Source: Paenalcaligenes sp035302345 (GTDB lineage: Bacteria > Pseudomonadota > Gammaproteobacteria > Burkholderiales > Burkholderiaceae_B). From it: a stretch of DNA of 55,985 nucleotides. This document shows, in pieces, positions 1 to 9,785 of this stretch. The DNA lies in assembly GCA_035302345.1 (NCBI GenBank), contig DATGSS010000087.1:1-55985 (forward strand). Direction: 5' to 3'. The notes beneath the pieces are model-generated. The model had not been told where the DNA came from and searched no databases. It was given only the letters and a program-made list of their open reading frames with translations. The first letter of the stretch is position 1. Each line of letters starts with the position of its first letter. The position numbers were made by a program, and so were the translations under genes.

Positions 1-1577
1 GCTTCGTCTAGGACGGGCGTTTCAAGGACTGCTTGCTCGGCTTCTTGGATGAGCGTGCGACGCGCGTCTTCGAACTTTTTAGCATCACTTTGTATTTCTC
101 GGATCAATAACCGTTTAAAGGTTGCGGGACTATTCAATATTTTCTCTAACTGTTCTTTTTGCTTGCGTTGTTTTTCTAGCTCTTGCTCGATCTTTATACC
201 CTCGAGTCGTGCTAGTTGGCGCAAACGCATCTCCAAAATATCTTCGGCCTGACGCTCACTGAGCGCAAAACGCTCGATCAATGCTTCTTTGGGGGCGTCG
301 GCATCACGAATGGTCTGAATCACAGCATCTACATCTAGATACACCACCATCCGCCCTTCGAGCACATGAATACGCTCATCTGTTTTATCCAAGCGGAATT
401 GCGTACGACGACGTACTGTTTCGCGTCGGAAATCTAGCCAGTCTTCGAGCATGCCCCGCAGAGGAGTCTGTTTGGGACGACCCTGCGTATCAATACTGAC
501 TAAATTAATGCTGTAATTGGCCTCCATACTGGTATGCGCTAACAGCATTTCTGCAAACTCATGCCTATCAACACGACTACTTTTGGGTTCAAACACCAAG
601 CGTACGGCCTCTTCCTTGCTGGATTCGTCACGCACCGTTTCCAACATGCTGAGCACCAATGCACGCGTTTGCTGCTGCTCATTGGTCAATGAACGGCGCC
701 CTTGGCGTACGCGGGGATTGGTTTTTTCTTCTATTTCTTCGAGGACTTTTTGACTAGATGTGTTAGGCGGCAACTCATCAACGACTAACTGCCATTGGCC
801 ACGAGCCATTTCTTCGAAGCGCCAACTGGCACGTACCTTGATCGAGCCACGACCTTGTTGGTAGACACGTTGAATATCTTTGGCTGGGGTGATGATTTGG
901 CCACCCCCCGGAAAATCTGGCCCCTGGATATGCTCCCAAAGTACCTCGTCTGGGATTTTGGGATCCTTGAGTAAGGCTACGCAAGCCTGGCTCACCTCGG
1001 TAATGTTATGGGGCGGGATATCTGTCGCCATCCCGACTGCGATGCCGGTGGCACCATTTAAAAGCACTACCGGCAAACGCGCTGGCAGGACCTGAGGCTC
1101 GGTCTGGCTACCATCATAGTTATCTATGAAATCAACCGTGCCCTCATTAAGCTCTTCGAGCAGTAGCTGAGCAAAATCGGTCAGTCTGGCCTCGGTATAG
1201 CGCATGGCTGCGGCATTATCACCATCACGAGAACCAAAATTACCCTGACCTTCGATCAGTGGATAACGCAACACAAAGTCTTGGGCCATGCGCACCATTG
1301 CGTCATAGGCAGCTTGATCGCCGTGAGGGTGATACTTACCCAGAACGTCGCCAACCACGCGGGCGGATTTTACGGGACGAGCTTGAGTGCTCAGCCCCAT
1401 CGCCTGCATGGCATACAAAATGCGCCGCTGCACTGGTTTTTGCCCATCGGTCACGTCAGGCAGCGCACGCCCGCGTACGACCGAAATGGCGTAATCCAGA
1501 TATGCCTGCTCGGCATAGCGCGCCAAAATCAGGGCGTCATCATCGGTTTCATAATCTATGGTTGCTTGATCTGACAT
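1..1577 (-). CDS. parC: DNA topoisomerase IV subunit A (ParC), 3' end outside window
   Basis: Breakage-reunion subunit of topoisomerase IV, which decatenates daughter chromosomes as a ParC2ParE2 complex. The reverse-strand frame starts at ATG 1577 and stays open for about 525 codons to the left edge, so the C-terminal part is missing. Seen: the type IIA topoisomerase core, the catalytic tyrosine at about residue 127 (MRYTE context), and the quinolone-region helix HPHGDQAAYD at residues 83-92. The position equivalent to E. coli ParC Ser80 is Gln88 here. The start lies 5 bases after the parE stop, so the two are co-transcribed. ParC rather than GyrA: a separate gyrA with a GyrA box is present at 52784-55471, and this gene follows parE. 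Confidence 0.95.
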   Translation of the reverse strand, partial: MSDQATIDYETDDDALILARYAEQAYLDYAISVVRGRALPDVTDGQKPVQRRILYAMQAMGLSTQARPVKSARVVGDVLGKYHPHGDQAAYDAMVRMAQDFVLRYPLIEGQGNFGSRDGDNAAAMRYTEARLTDFAQLLLEELNEGTVDFIDNYDGSQTEPQVLPARLPVVLLNGATGIAVGMATDIPPHNITEVSQACVALLKDPKIPDEVLWEHIQGPDFPGGGQIITPAKDIQRVYQQGRGSIKVRASWRFEEMARGQWQLVVDELPPNTSSQKVLEEIEEKTNPRVRQGRRSLTNEQQQTRALVLSMLETVRDESSKEEAVRLVFEPKSSRVDRHEFAEMLLAHTSMEANYSINLVSIDTQGRPKQTPLRGMLEDWLDFRRETVRRRTQFRLDKTDERIHVLEGRMVVYLDVDAVIQTIRDADAPKEALIERFALSERQAEDILEMRLRQLARLEGIKIEQELEKQRKQKEQLEKILNSPATFKRLLIREIQSDAKKFEDARRTLIQEAEQAVLETPVLDE

Positions 1578-1582
1578 AATGC

Positions 1583-3544
1583 TTAAATATCCACTTCGGC
1601 TAAATTACCTTTTTCCTCGAGCCAGCTACGACGTTGTGCGGCCTCGCCACGCCCCATTAACATGGTGAACATCTCTTGGGTGCCCTCTAACCCCAAATCC
1701 CCAAAAGCTACCCGCTGCAATCGGCGTGTGTCTGGATTCATGGTGGTTTCCCATAGTTGCTCGGCACTCATTTCACCCAAGCCTTTGAATCGACTCACTG
1801 ACCAGCGCTCATCGCGGATGCCCTCTTTGCGTAATTTTTCTAGCATGGCTTCTAGCTCGCCTTCGTCTAGACAATATAATTTTCGGGCGGGACGCTTGCC
1901 CAAAGCAGGTACATCGACACGAAAGAGCGGCGGCCGAGCTATATAAATATGCCCTGCTTTGATTAAGGCAGGGAAATGACGGAAAAACAATGTCAGCAAT
2001 AAAACCTGAATATGCGCACCATCGACATCGGCATCAGATAAAATGCAAATACGCCCATAACGTAACCCACTGAGATCAGGCTGGGCCTCTTGGCCATGTG
2101 GCTCGACCCCGATGGCCACTGAAATGTCATGTATTTCTTGGTTGGCAAATAAGCGGTCAGCATGCACCTCCCAAGAATTTAACACCTTGCCGCGCAGCGG
2201 TAGAATGGCTTGGAAAGTTTTATCGCGACCCATTTTGGCAGAGCCACCTGCGGAATCCCCTTCGACCAGGAAAAGCTCGCGACGCTGGACTTCGTCAGTT
2301 TCACAATCAGTGAGCTTACCAGGTAACACAGCCACCCCTGAACGCCGACGACGCGTGACGCGCTGGCTGCTGCGCACCCGAGCATGAGCGTGCTCAATCA
2401 CTAATTCGGCCAGTTTTTTGGCCTCTTCTACATTGGCATTAAGACGCAATTCGAGCGCATGTCGCACGACATGGCTGACCATGCGCACTGCATCACGGCT
2501 CGTCAGGCGGTCTTTGATCTGCCCTTGGAATTGAGGGTCGAGCATCTTGGCAGACAAAATAAAACTAGCTCGGGCAAACACATCCTCGGCAAGTAGACGC
2601 ACCCCCTTGGGCATGAGGCTGTGCATTTCAATAAAGCTTTTTACGGCCTGATATAAGCCATCGCGCAACCCGGCCTCATGTGTGCCACCTGCCGAGGTGG
2701 GTATTAAATTTACATAGGATTCACGAATAATTTGACCCTCGGCACTCCAGGCCACCACCCAATCCACGCCCTCGCCAGGTGCGTTGTTTGGGTCATCGCT
2801 GCCGGCCTCGTAGCTGCCTTCGAATAAAGGCATGATTAATTCGGCATCCTCGAGGCGCTCGGATAAATAATCGGGCATGCCGTGCGCATACTGCCAACGG
2901 TAGTGCTCTTGGGTATTCTCGTCGTATAACTCTACAGTGATTCCCTCGAGTAATACGGCTTTGCTACGCAAGACATGCTTGAGCTCGCCCTTAGGTAAGG
3001 TTGGGCTATCAAAAAACTGTGTGTCTGGCCACACGCGTACCAACGTCCCTTGTTTGCGTTTGGCCACACGACGACCAGTCACGTGTAAAGGCTCTTGTAC
3101 GGCACCCCCAGAAAAAACGATTTGGTGTTCTTGGCCATTGCGCCAAACGGTGCACTCCATGCGTGTTGACAGTGCATTGGTCACAGAGACCCCAACACCA
3201 TGCAGCCCCCCTGAAAAGGCATAGGCTTGGCCGTGCTGCTTGTCGAATTTGCCCCCCGCATGAAGACGCGTAAACACCAGTTCAATCACTGGGATATTTT
3301 CTTCGGGATGCAATCCAACTGGAATTCCACGCCCATTATCCTCGATAGAAATGCTGTGATCGGTATGCAAACGCACCGTTATAGAGGATGCATGATTGGC
3401 TAGCGCCTCGTCGGCCGCGTTATCGATCACCTCTTGGATAATGTGTAACGGGTTAGTTGTACGGGTGTACATACCAGGGCGCTGACGCACTGGTTCTAAC
3501 CCCTTTAACACCTGGATGGAATGTTCATCGTATGAGGTACTCAC
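1583..3544 (-). CDS. parE: DNA topoisomerase IV subunit B (ParE)
   Basis: ATPase subunit of topoisomerase IV, 653 residues, a normal length for proteobacterial ParE. It has the N-terminal GHKL ATPase fold (EVIDNAADEA, then DNGRGIP and GGLHGVGVSV), a transducer domain, and a TOPRIM domain with EGDSAGG near residue 430 and the metal-binding DADVDGAHI near residue 510. The C-terminal SRFKGLGEM motif is present. The gene precedes parC by a few bases. Assignment as ParE rather than GyrB rests on the length (GyrB is usually about 800 residues in this group) and the parC neighbour. Confidence 0.95.
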   Translation of the reverse strand: MSTSYDEHSIQVLKGLEPVRQRPGMYTRTTNPLHIIQEVIDNAADEALANHASSITVRLHTDHSISIEDNGRGIPVGLHPEENIPVIELVFTRLHAGGKFDKQHGQAYAFSGGLHGVGVSVTNALSTRMECTVWRNGQEHQIVFSGGAVQEPLHVTGRRVAKRKQGTLVRVWPDTQFFDSPTLPKGELKHVLRSKAVLLEGITVELYDENTQEHYRWQYAHGMPDYLSERLEDAELIMPLFEGSYEAGSDDPNNAPGEGVDWVVAWSAEGQIIRESYVNLIPTSAGGTHEAGLRDGLYQAVKSFIEMHSLMPKGVRLLAEDVFARASFILSAKMLDPQFQGQIKDRLTSRDAVRMVSHVVRHALELRLNANVEEAKKLAELVIEHAHARVRSSQRVTRRRRSGVAVLPGKLTDCETDEVQRRELFLVEGDSAGGSAKMGRDKTFQAILPLRGKVLNSWEVHADRLFANQEIHDISVAIGVEPHGQEAQPDLSGLRYGRICILSDADVDGAHIQVLLLTLFFRHFPALIKAGHIYIARPPLFRVDVPALGKRPARKLYCLDEGELEAMLEKLRKEGIRDERWSVSRFKGLGEMSAEQLWETTMNPDTRRLQRVAFGDLGLEGTQEMFTMLMGRGEAAQRRSWLEEKGNLAEVDI

Positions 3545-3686
3545 TATCTACTCGCACATAATAAGGTGAAAGACGTATAATTATCATAAGGTCAAATAAA
3601 GACCATGCCATGTTCTTATTGCACTCGGGCATCATTGGCTTGTGTGTAAACAACAACACTTCATGGCGGCTTTCTTTAGGACGACG

Positions 3687-3716
3687 TTGTAAGTACAAAG
3701 CGTCCTCTCGTATAGT
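3687..3716 (+). promoter_or_regulatory. sigma-70-type promoter for trxA-rho
   Basis: A -35 hexamer TTGTAA (3687-3692) and a -10 hexamer TATAGT (3711-3716) are separated by 18 bases, 39 bases before the trxA start codon. The rest of the 3545-3754 gap between the divergent parE and trxA shows no other clear element. Confidence 0.5.
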
Positions 3717-3754
3717 TTGTAGTATTCACTCAACCCAATTCATCGAATCCTGTC

Positions 3755-4081
3755 ATGAGCAATTCAATCAAAAATGTTACGGATACGTCGTTCGAAAACG
3801 ATGTCTTACAATCTAACATACCCGTGCTGGTAGACTTTTGGGCGGCCTGGTGTGGTCCATGCAAGGCTATTGCGCCCATACTTGATGAGGCCGCAAATGA
3901 CTACCAAAATCGTGTTACCATAGCAAAGGTAAACGTCGATGAAAACCCGGATACGGCGGCCAAATACGGTGTGCGAGGTATTCCCACACTGATGCTATTC
4001 AAAGATGGCGAGGTCTCTCAGACCAAGGTTGGCGCCCTATCCAAAGCACAACTATATCAGTTCCTCGACGAATCCATATAA
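3755..4081 (+). CDS. trxA: Thioredoxin 1
   Basis: Cytoplasmic thiol-disulfide reductant of 108 residues, matching E. coli TrxA in length. The active site WCGPC sits near residues 32-36, preceded by VDFWA, and the cis-proline loop GIPTLMLF is near residue 75. It donates electrons to ribonucleotide reductase, PAPS reductase and other targets after reduction by TrxB. It lies just upstream of rho in the same orientation, an arrangement common in proteobacteria, and a plausible promoter sits upstream. Confidence 0.97.
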   Translation: MSNSIKNVTDTSFENDVLQSNIPVLVDFWAAWCGPCKAIAPILDEAANDYQNRVTIAKVNVDENPDTAAKYGVRGIPTLMLFKDGEVSQTKVGALSKAQLYQFLDESI

Positions 4082-4109
4082 CGAATTCCAACCTCTTAAA
4101 CCTAGCACT

Positions 4110-4143
4110 GAGCGGTGGCTATTCTTTCTTTTTAGCCCCGCTC
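4110..4143 (+). promoter_or_regulatory. Stem-loop between trxA and rho
   Basis: Arms GAGCGG-T-GGCTA and TAGCC-CCGCTC pair as 11 base pairs with one bulged T around an 11-base pyrimidine-rich loop. No T-run follows, so this is not a standard intrinsic terminator. It lies in the untranslated leader directly before rho. Rho genes are commonly autoregulated through their leader, so a role in that control, or 3'-end protection of the trxA message, is possible but inferred. Confidence 0.4.
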
Positions 4144-4172
4144 GCACATGCTAATTCCCTTCTTTTTCTCAA

Positions 4173-5429
4173 ATGCATCTCAACGAACTCAAAGCACTGC
4201 ACGTCTCGCAGTTGCTCGAAATGGCTGCTAGCCTGAATATTGAAAATGCGAGTCGCATGCGCAAACAAGAACTCATGTTTGCGATTATGAAAAACCGCGC
4301 CAAACAAGGCGAACAGATATTCGGCGACGGCGTTCTTGAAGTACTTCCCGACGGTTTTGGTTTCCTGCGCTCGCCCGAGACTTCTTATCTGGCTAGCACA
4401 GACGACATCTATATTTCACCTTCTCAAATTCGTCGTTTCAATTTACACACTGGTGATTCTATCGAGGGCGAGGTACGCACGCCCAAAGACGGCGAGCGCT
4501 ATTTTGCCCTGGTCAAGGTCGACAAGGTCAACGGCATGCAGCCCGAGAAAATCAAACATCGCATTATGTTTGAAAATCTCACACCCTTGCACCCTGACAA
4601 GCGCATGATTCTCGAGCGCGATATCAAAAGCGAAGAAAACACCACGGGTCGCATACTGGATATTTTCTCTCCGATTGGCAAAGGCCAACGGGCTTTAATT
4701 GTGGCCAGCCCCAAATCGGGTAAAACTGTGATCATGCAGCACATAGCACATGCCATCACTACTAACTACCCCGACTCAATCGTGATTGTTCTTCTGGTTG
4801 ATGAGCGTCCCGAAGAGGTCACAGAAATGCAGCGTACTGTGCGCGGCGAGGTTGTCGCATCGACCTTTGATGAGCCTGCCACACGCCATGTGCAGGTTGC
4901 TGAAATGGTCATCGAAAAGGCCAAACGTTTGGCCGAGCTCAAAAAAGATGTGGTCATCTTGCTCGACTCTATTACGCGACTGGCCAGAGCTTATAATACA
5001 GTCGTACCTGCGTCTGGAAAGGTCTTGACCGGGGGTGTCGATGCCAATGCTTTGCAACGCCCCAAACGCTTTTTTGGTGCGGCCCGCAACCTCGAAGAGG
5101 GTGGCTCACTAACCATTATTGGCACGGCTCTCATCGAAACCGGTAGCCGCATGGACGAGGTGATTTACGAGGAATTCAAAGGCACTGGAAACTCAGAAAT
5201 ACACCTCGAACGTCGCCTGGCTGAAAAACGCGTTTACCCAGCGATTAATCTCAAAAAGACCAGCACACGCCGCGAAGAGCTCCTCATTGCACCCGACTTA
5301 TTGCAAAAAACATGGGTGTTGCGCAAATTCATCCACGATATGGACGAGACCGAGGCCATGGAGTTTATTTTGGATAAGATCCGCGCCACCAAAACCAACG
5401 ACGAGTTTTTTGACATGATGAAAAAGTAA
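4173..5429 (+). CDS. rho: Transcription termination factor Rho
   Basis: Hexameric RNA-dependent ATPase/translocase that ends untranslated transcripts, 418 residues (E. coli 419). The N-terminal Rho domain has the RNA-binding cold-shock fold (DGFGFLRSP, then DDIYISPSQI, residues about 57-80). The ATPase domain has Walker A SPKSGKT near residue 180 and the VDERPEEVT and LLDSITRLARAYN motifs. There is no long insertion of the kind found in high-GC Gram-positive Rho. It starts 91 bases after trxA and probably shares its transcript. It faces yhdP tail-to-tail. Confidence 0.97.
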   Translation: MHLNELKALHVSQLLEMAASLNIENASRMRKQELMFAIMKNRAKQGEQIFGDGVLEVLPDGFGFLRSPETSYLASTDDIYISPSQIRRFNLHTGDSIEGEVRTPKDGERYFALVKVDKVNGMQPEKIKHRIMFENLTPLHPDKRMILERDIKSEENTTGRILDIFSPIGKGQRALIVASPKSGKTVIMQHIAHAITTNYPDSIVIVLLVDERPEEVTEMQRTVRGEVVASTFDEPATRHVQVAEMVIEKAKRLAELKKDVVILLDSITRLARAYNTVVPASGKVLTGGVDANALQRPKRFFGAARNLEEGGSLTIIGTALIETGSRMDEVIYEEFKGTGNSEIHLERRLAEKRVYPAINLKKTSTRREELLIAPDLLQKTWVLRKFIHDMDETEAMEFILDKIRATKTNDEFFDMMKK

Positions 5430-5500
5430 TCGCGCCTGAAAAAGTTCAGTGCGTGCTACTTGCGCCCTACCGCACGTCTCTAATCTATTCATTCCTGCCA

Positions 5501-8500
5501 CTAATCGCTTGCTGATGCATCATCGCCACTGCTCTTTTCTGGGCGATGATCAGGGTCGGCAGTTTCCGATGAGTGCCCCTTTTCCAGCTTGGTTTTAGAA
5601 CGCACCCGTAGCGCTCCTGCTGGTGGTTCCTTGCGTTCTTGTACTGACTTAGCCGCATCAGTGTCTTGGGGTTCGGGTGTTTGGATTTGCTGGTCCAATG
5701 GCGCGATGCGCAAAGGCAGTATGTTGTCTTCTACAATTTCTGCCTGCTCTTCGGCGGTGCTGGTAGCTATTTCCTCTACCGAAAAGTCATCCCAATCACC
5801 AGTGATTTGGTAGCGTATGGTCATCGCTTTCGATAAGGGGTGCTTTAATATCCACTGTGCCAACAAGGCACCCATACCGACAATAGGATTGACCGCAATT
5901 CCCGCAGCCAATGCAGCTCCACTGACATCCAGCTCGGGGATGACCAGTGCTTGAGCGTCTATTTGTTGGTTTTGCAAATGCGTGCGGCCCTCAAAAAACA
6001 ATGACCCAACGGGACTGATCACTTTATAGTCATCGGTGTGCACCCAACCACGTTCAAATTGGGCTTGCCCTTCGATCATATGAAAGGGAAATCCCTCTTT
6101 GAGCACACTACCCACATCTAAATCCAGACGTGCAATACGCGACAGTGATTGCAGAGAAAGAAACTCGAGCAACTTGGCGGACCGAGATTGTATGGGTTGC
6201 AAGCGTCCATTTTCTAATTCCAGCTCGACCTGACCGCGCAAGTCATCTAAATTGCTGCGCCAGGGCAAATTAGGCCAATCAAACTCTGCAGTCATTAGCC
6301 CTTTGCCTCTTTCTATATAGCCAGCCAAACCCAAGTAATCCGCATACGCACCCAAATCTTCAAACACACTTTCCCACTGTAGTGCCAATCCAGAGTCACC
6401 CCCCCAAATCGCCCAGCGACCACTGCCTTGGGTATGCATTGCTTGGTCTACGGACATTTCAAAAGAATCAATAATCCATCCTAGCCCTTGGGTCATTCCA
6501 CTGGCCTGTGCCTGCAATGCGCCCAACTCGTATCCGCCTACATTAAATTTATCAATCTTCAGTTTGATTGATGGCAACTGAGGCAACAGAGGTGGATGAG
6601 CTGGCTCTGCCTCAGCGATACGAGGGACTGGGCTACTCTTGCTATTAGAGTTCGAGGTTTGGCTCAGATCACCTTTGGTAATCACTCGACTCCCTTTGGG
6701 CGGCTGCACTCCCATTTTTGGAACAAAATCAGCCAACACATCAAATCGATGAAAATGCGCATCTACGCGCCCAGATGGATGTGCAGTACTACCGCGCTGG
6801 TGCCAAAAAGCCGTACCTGCAATCTGGTCTGAACTAATATCAGCGCGCCAATACTCGGGTTCTACGAGTTGGTGTGCGTAGGTAAAAAACTCGAGCCCAA
6901 AACCCAGGACATAAGCCTCATCAGCACGCAAACGTACCTGAGAGCGTTCGGGCCACTGCCAAGAGGGATCATCTGGGCTATCAATATGCTCGAGCCAGTC
7001 CCACCAGGCGTCAACATCTAAAAACGAATGCTGTACATCTATACGTAACTGCTCTGCTGTCGATGACTCTTGCTCAGATAAAGGTGTTGAAAAAAGCTCG
7101 GCGGACTCGACTTTATGCTGCGCAAAATCCAATACAACCTGCCCATACAGGCGATCCTCTAAAGCAATACGCAGCTGATTTCTATCTCCATCATCATCTA
7201 AAAATAGCCAGTTGATCTGCATGGGCCAACTTTTATCGGCTGTGGATTTCTGTAATGGCGCCGGTAAATCAACAGAAAGCCCCTGCAAATCACTACGTGC
7301 AGTAATGTTTAGGTGCTCGGCCTCGTCTAAGGAAAGCACCCCATCAATCGCAAAGTCACCTTCGAGCACTCCTAAAGCAGGATGGCTATAAAATTCCTGC
7401 AAATCTGCTGCGTGTGGATGGGCTTTGAGCTGCATTTCATCTCCAGCAGTCCCGAGGCCGCCCTGCATAGCAAAAGGACCGCCCAACCAATGTGCGCGTA
7501 CATCAACTGCATGTACCCCATTTTCTGAAAATCCAAAGCTACCCTGCACTTGGGTTAGAGGAGCAAAATCAGGCCACAATTCCACTGTTGATGGCTTGTC
7601 GACATGTACCATGCCCTGGACCTTTGTGAGCTCTTCCATCTCTTCTTCGGGGACTCCTAGCGGAACGTCGAGCAACAAATCAACACGCCAGTCAGGGCCG
7701 CTTAGTCGTTGCACCTGGACAGTGTCTTGTAAGATTTCTCCCAGGTTAGAATGGGTCCAAAGCGAAAAGAAATCATCTGCGGATGCTTGGCCTTGTGCAT
7801 TTACGGTGAGATCTGCTTGCTGATATAAATCAGTGAGTTGCGCCGAAATGCTATGAATATGTGCTGCCTGCTCATGAGATAAGCGCAGCGAGGGCTCGTT
7901 GTCCACAGTAATGCGCATCTCATCATTTTTCCAATGCAGCCAACCATCCAGACCGACTATGGCAGGCCAACCCAATTCTGATTCTATCGCTGGATAATAA
8001 TCGATGGTGGCATCTGCAATGGCTGCTTGTAGTTGAAACTGCCCCGTATCGCGCGTTTGGTAGTATTCAAAATCATCTAACAACCCCTGCCATTGAAATT
8101 CCAATTCTGTCATCTGCCCTGCGGTCAGTCCTGCTTGTAGCCACTCGCGCAAATCAGGATCTAAACTGTTTGGGAAATACTTGTAAATATTGGCCAAAGC
8201 AATATGCTCACCTGCACCTTCTAAATTAGCCTTGCTAAGCCAGAGATCTTGCGCATGTAATTGCAGGGCTCCTGCCAGCTGCACCACGCCCGCACCGGTA
8301 TCGATATAAAGCTGGTTAATTTGCCAAAAACCATCTTTAGTTTCGTCGACGCCGGGAGTATCCATAGATAACAAGGAAAGTGAATCAAAAGCAGTATCCG
8401 TCTTTTGAGGATCATTGTTTTTGGGACCAGCCTCTTTGAGGTCAACTTCGTTGGGATTAACCTCTTTGGATTCAATCTTTTTAAAGTCAACTTTTTCAAA

Positions 8501-9667
8501 ATCAGTTAGTTGGGCTTTGCTATGAGCATCCAAATTAATCTTTTTGAAAAATAGCGGTTCGTCGAACTCGTCTGGCACATGCACATTCAAATCCTGCAGC
8601 TGCACACGCCAATGCGCCCCCGGGATGGACAAAGGTATAGGCCCCTCTGCAGTGAGCTCGGCCAGTGCCATTAAAGCCTGCTTATTAAAGTCAAAATGAA
8701 AATTGGCTGCGCGTGCCTGAAAAAAAGGCTGTGGCTCTATAGATAACAGTTGACGACCATCCGCCCAAAACGGTCGATCAATGGCAACCGAGCCTTTAGC
8801 ATGGGTGATTTCTTCGTCTTTTATATCGAATAAAAACTGACCATTAAGGGTGCCCTGATACAAAAAACTGGGCATGTCGACCCATCTACGCCAAGCCGAT
8901 GGTTGTAAATGATTGACCTGCACACGAATCTGACCTTGGGCTAAAGTAGGCGTTTGTTGCTCACGTAACTGTCCGTCATCAGGCAACTGCCACTCACTAC
9001 TAAAACGCAACTGTGTATGGGCCTGGCGCAAACTTGATAACAAACCATTAATGCGCAGTTCACCCTGATGTTGGCGCAAGCCCAATGATTCGACCTGTAG
9101 TGCTAATGGTGGCTGCTCTGTAGAGAGGTCTTGCCAAACCACGTGGCTGTCACTAATCTGCAGTCGCCCTTGCTGTGAAAGCCATCGATAAACACCAGCC
9201 TTGAGATCCACTGTCTGCGCGGATGCAGGCGTGTCAGCCTCTGTTTGAGTAGGTTGGCTAAAAAAGTCAATTTCGCCCGATTCATCTCGGCTAACCAGCA
9301 GCGCCAAGCCGGTCACATTTAAATGAGAGAAATGAGGACTACGTGCTAAAAAACTGCTGAGTTTAAGCTGCCCAACGGCATGCGGGATACTCAGCACCTC
9401 GTGCCCACGAGCATTAAATACAGCGACATCCTCGAGCTCGAGTTCGGGCCTGAGCCCACGCCACCGTGCTTGGATATGGCCGATCTGCACGGGTGCGCCA
9501 ACCGACTGAGAAAGTACGCGGGTGATGGGGTCTTTCCAGAGGTGAATGGATGGTAGTGCCCAATACTTAACAGCTGCAAAAGCTACGCCTGCAACAACGC
9601 AAATTGCCAACAGCAAATAAACTACAATGCGGAAAAAACGTCTTGCAGTCACCCTGCCTCGCCCCAT
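5501..9667 (-). CDS. yhdP: YhdP-family AsmA-like envelope protein
   Basis: 1388 residues with a single N-terminal membrane helix (about residues 12-31) and a very long periplasmic part of the AsmA/TamB/YhdP type. In E. coli, YhdP (1266 residues) is one of three proteins bridging the inner and outer membranes for phospholipid traffic. Sequence supports the family by overall architecture, the DUF3971/AsmA-like C-terminal region (GRTHLQNQQIDAQALVIPE-like segment) and the usual divergent placement against glnE. Two odd features: a lysine/glutamate-rich five-residue repeat near residue 400 and a charged, disordered C-terminal tail of about 70 residues. No cytosolic enzymatic motif is seen. Confidence 0.85.
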   Translation of the reverse strand: MGRGRVTARRFFRIVVYLLLAICVVAGVAFAAVKYWALPSIHLWKDPITRVLSQSVGAPVQIGHIQARWRGLRPELELEDVAVFNARGHEVLSIPHAVGQLKLSSFLARSPHFSHLNVTGLALLVSRDESGEIDFFSQPTQTEADTPASAQTVDLKAGVYRWLSQQGRLQISDSHVVWQDLSTEQPPLALQVESLGLRQHQGELRINGLLSSLRQAHTQLRFSSEWQLPDDGQLREQQTPTLAQGQIRVQVNHLQPSAWRRWVDMPSFLYQGTLNGQFLFDIKDEEITHAKGSVAIDRPFWADGRQLLSIEPQPFFQARAANFHFDFNKQALMALAELTAEGPIPLSIPGAHWRVQLQDLNVHVPDEFDEPLFFKKINLDAHSKAQLTDFEKVDFKKIESKEVNPNEVDLKEAGPKNNDPQKTDTAFDSLSLLSMDTPGVDETKDGFWQINQLYIDTGAGVVQLAGALQLHAQDLWLSKANLEGAGEHIALANIYKYFPNSLDPDLREWLQAGLTAGQMTELEFQWQGLLDDFEYYQTRDTGQFQLQAAIADATIDYYPAIESELGWPAIVGLDGWLHWKNDEMRITVDNEPSLRLSHEQAAHIHSISAQLTDLYQQADLTVNAQGQASADDFFSLWTHSNLGEILQDTVQVQRLSGPDWRVDLLLDVPLGVPEEEMEELTKVQGMVHVDKPSTVELWPDFAPLTQVQGSFGFSENGVHAVDVRAHWLGGPFAMQGGLGTAGDEMQLKAHPHAADLQEFYSHPALGVLEGDFAIDGVLSLDEAEHLNITARSDLQGLSVDLPAPLQKSTADKSWPMQINWLFLDDDGDRNQLRIALEDRLYGQVVLDFAQHKVESAELFSTPLSEQESSTAEQLRIDVQHSFLDVDAWWDWLEHIDSPDDPSWQWPERSQVRLRADEAYVLGFGLEFFTYAHQLVEPEYWRADISSDQIAGTAFWHQRGSTAHPSGRVDAHFHRFDVLADFVPKMGVQPPKGSRVITKGDLSQTSNSNSKSSPVPRIAEAEPAHPPLLPQLPSIKLKIDKFNVGGYELGALQAQASGMTQGLGWIIDSFEMSVDQAMHTQGSGRWAIWGGDSGLALQWESVFEDLGAYADYLGLAGYIERGKGLMTAEFDWPNLPWRSNLDDLRGQVELELENGRLQPIQSRSAKLLEFLSLQSLSRIARLDLDVGSVLKEGFPFHMIEGQAQFERGWVHTDDYKVISPVGSLFFEGRTHLQNQQIDAQALVIPELDVSGAALAAGIAVNPIVGMGALLAQWILKHPLSKAMTIRYQITGDWDDFSVEEIATSTAEEQAEIVEDNILPLRIAPLDQQIQTPEPQDTDAAKSVQERKEPPAGALRVRSKTKLEKGHSSETADPDHRPEKSSGDDASASD
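8396..8491 (-). repeat. Degenerate 15-base tandem repeat inside yhdP
   Basis: About six in-frame units of five residues with pattern [VIA]-[DEN]-x-[KNQ]-[KEN]: VDFKK, IESKE, VNPNE, VDLKE, AGPKN, NDPQK. The DNA units are diverged, so the repeat looks old rather than freshly expanded. It interrupts a structured periplasmic protein with a charged, probably disordered stretch. Confidence 0.6.
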
Positions 9668-9785
9668 TGAATTATGGTTTAAACACCAACACCCAGGAAA
9701 AGCTCACACTATAAACAATCGGGGTGGTGATTACTATAAAATTTGGTAAATACATTGAACCAAACCTTGATTATCGGTCCTGTCC

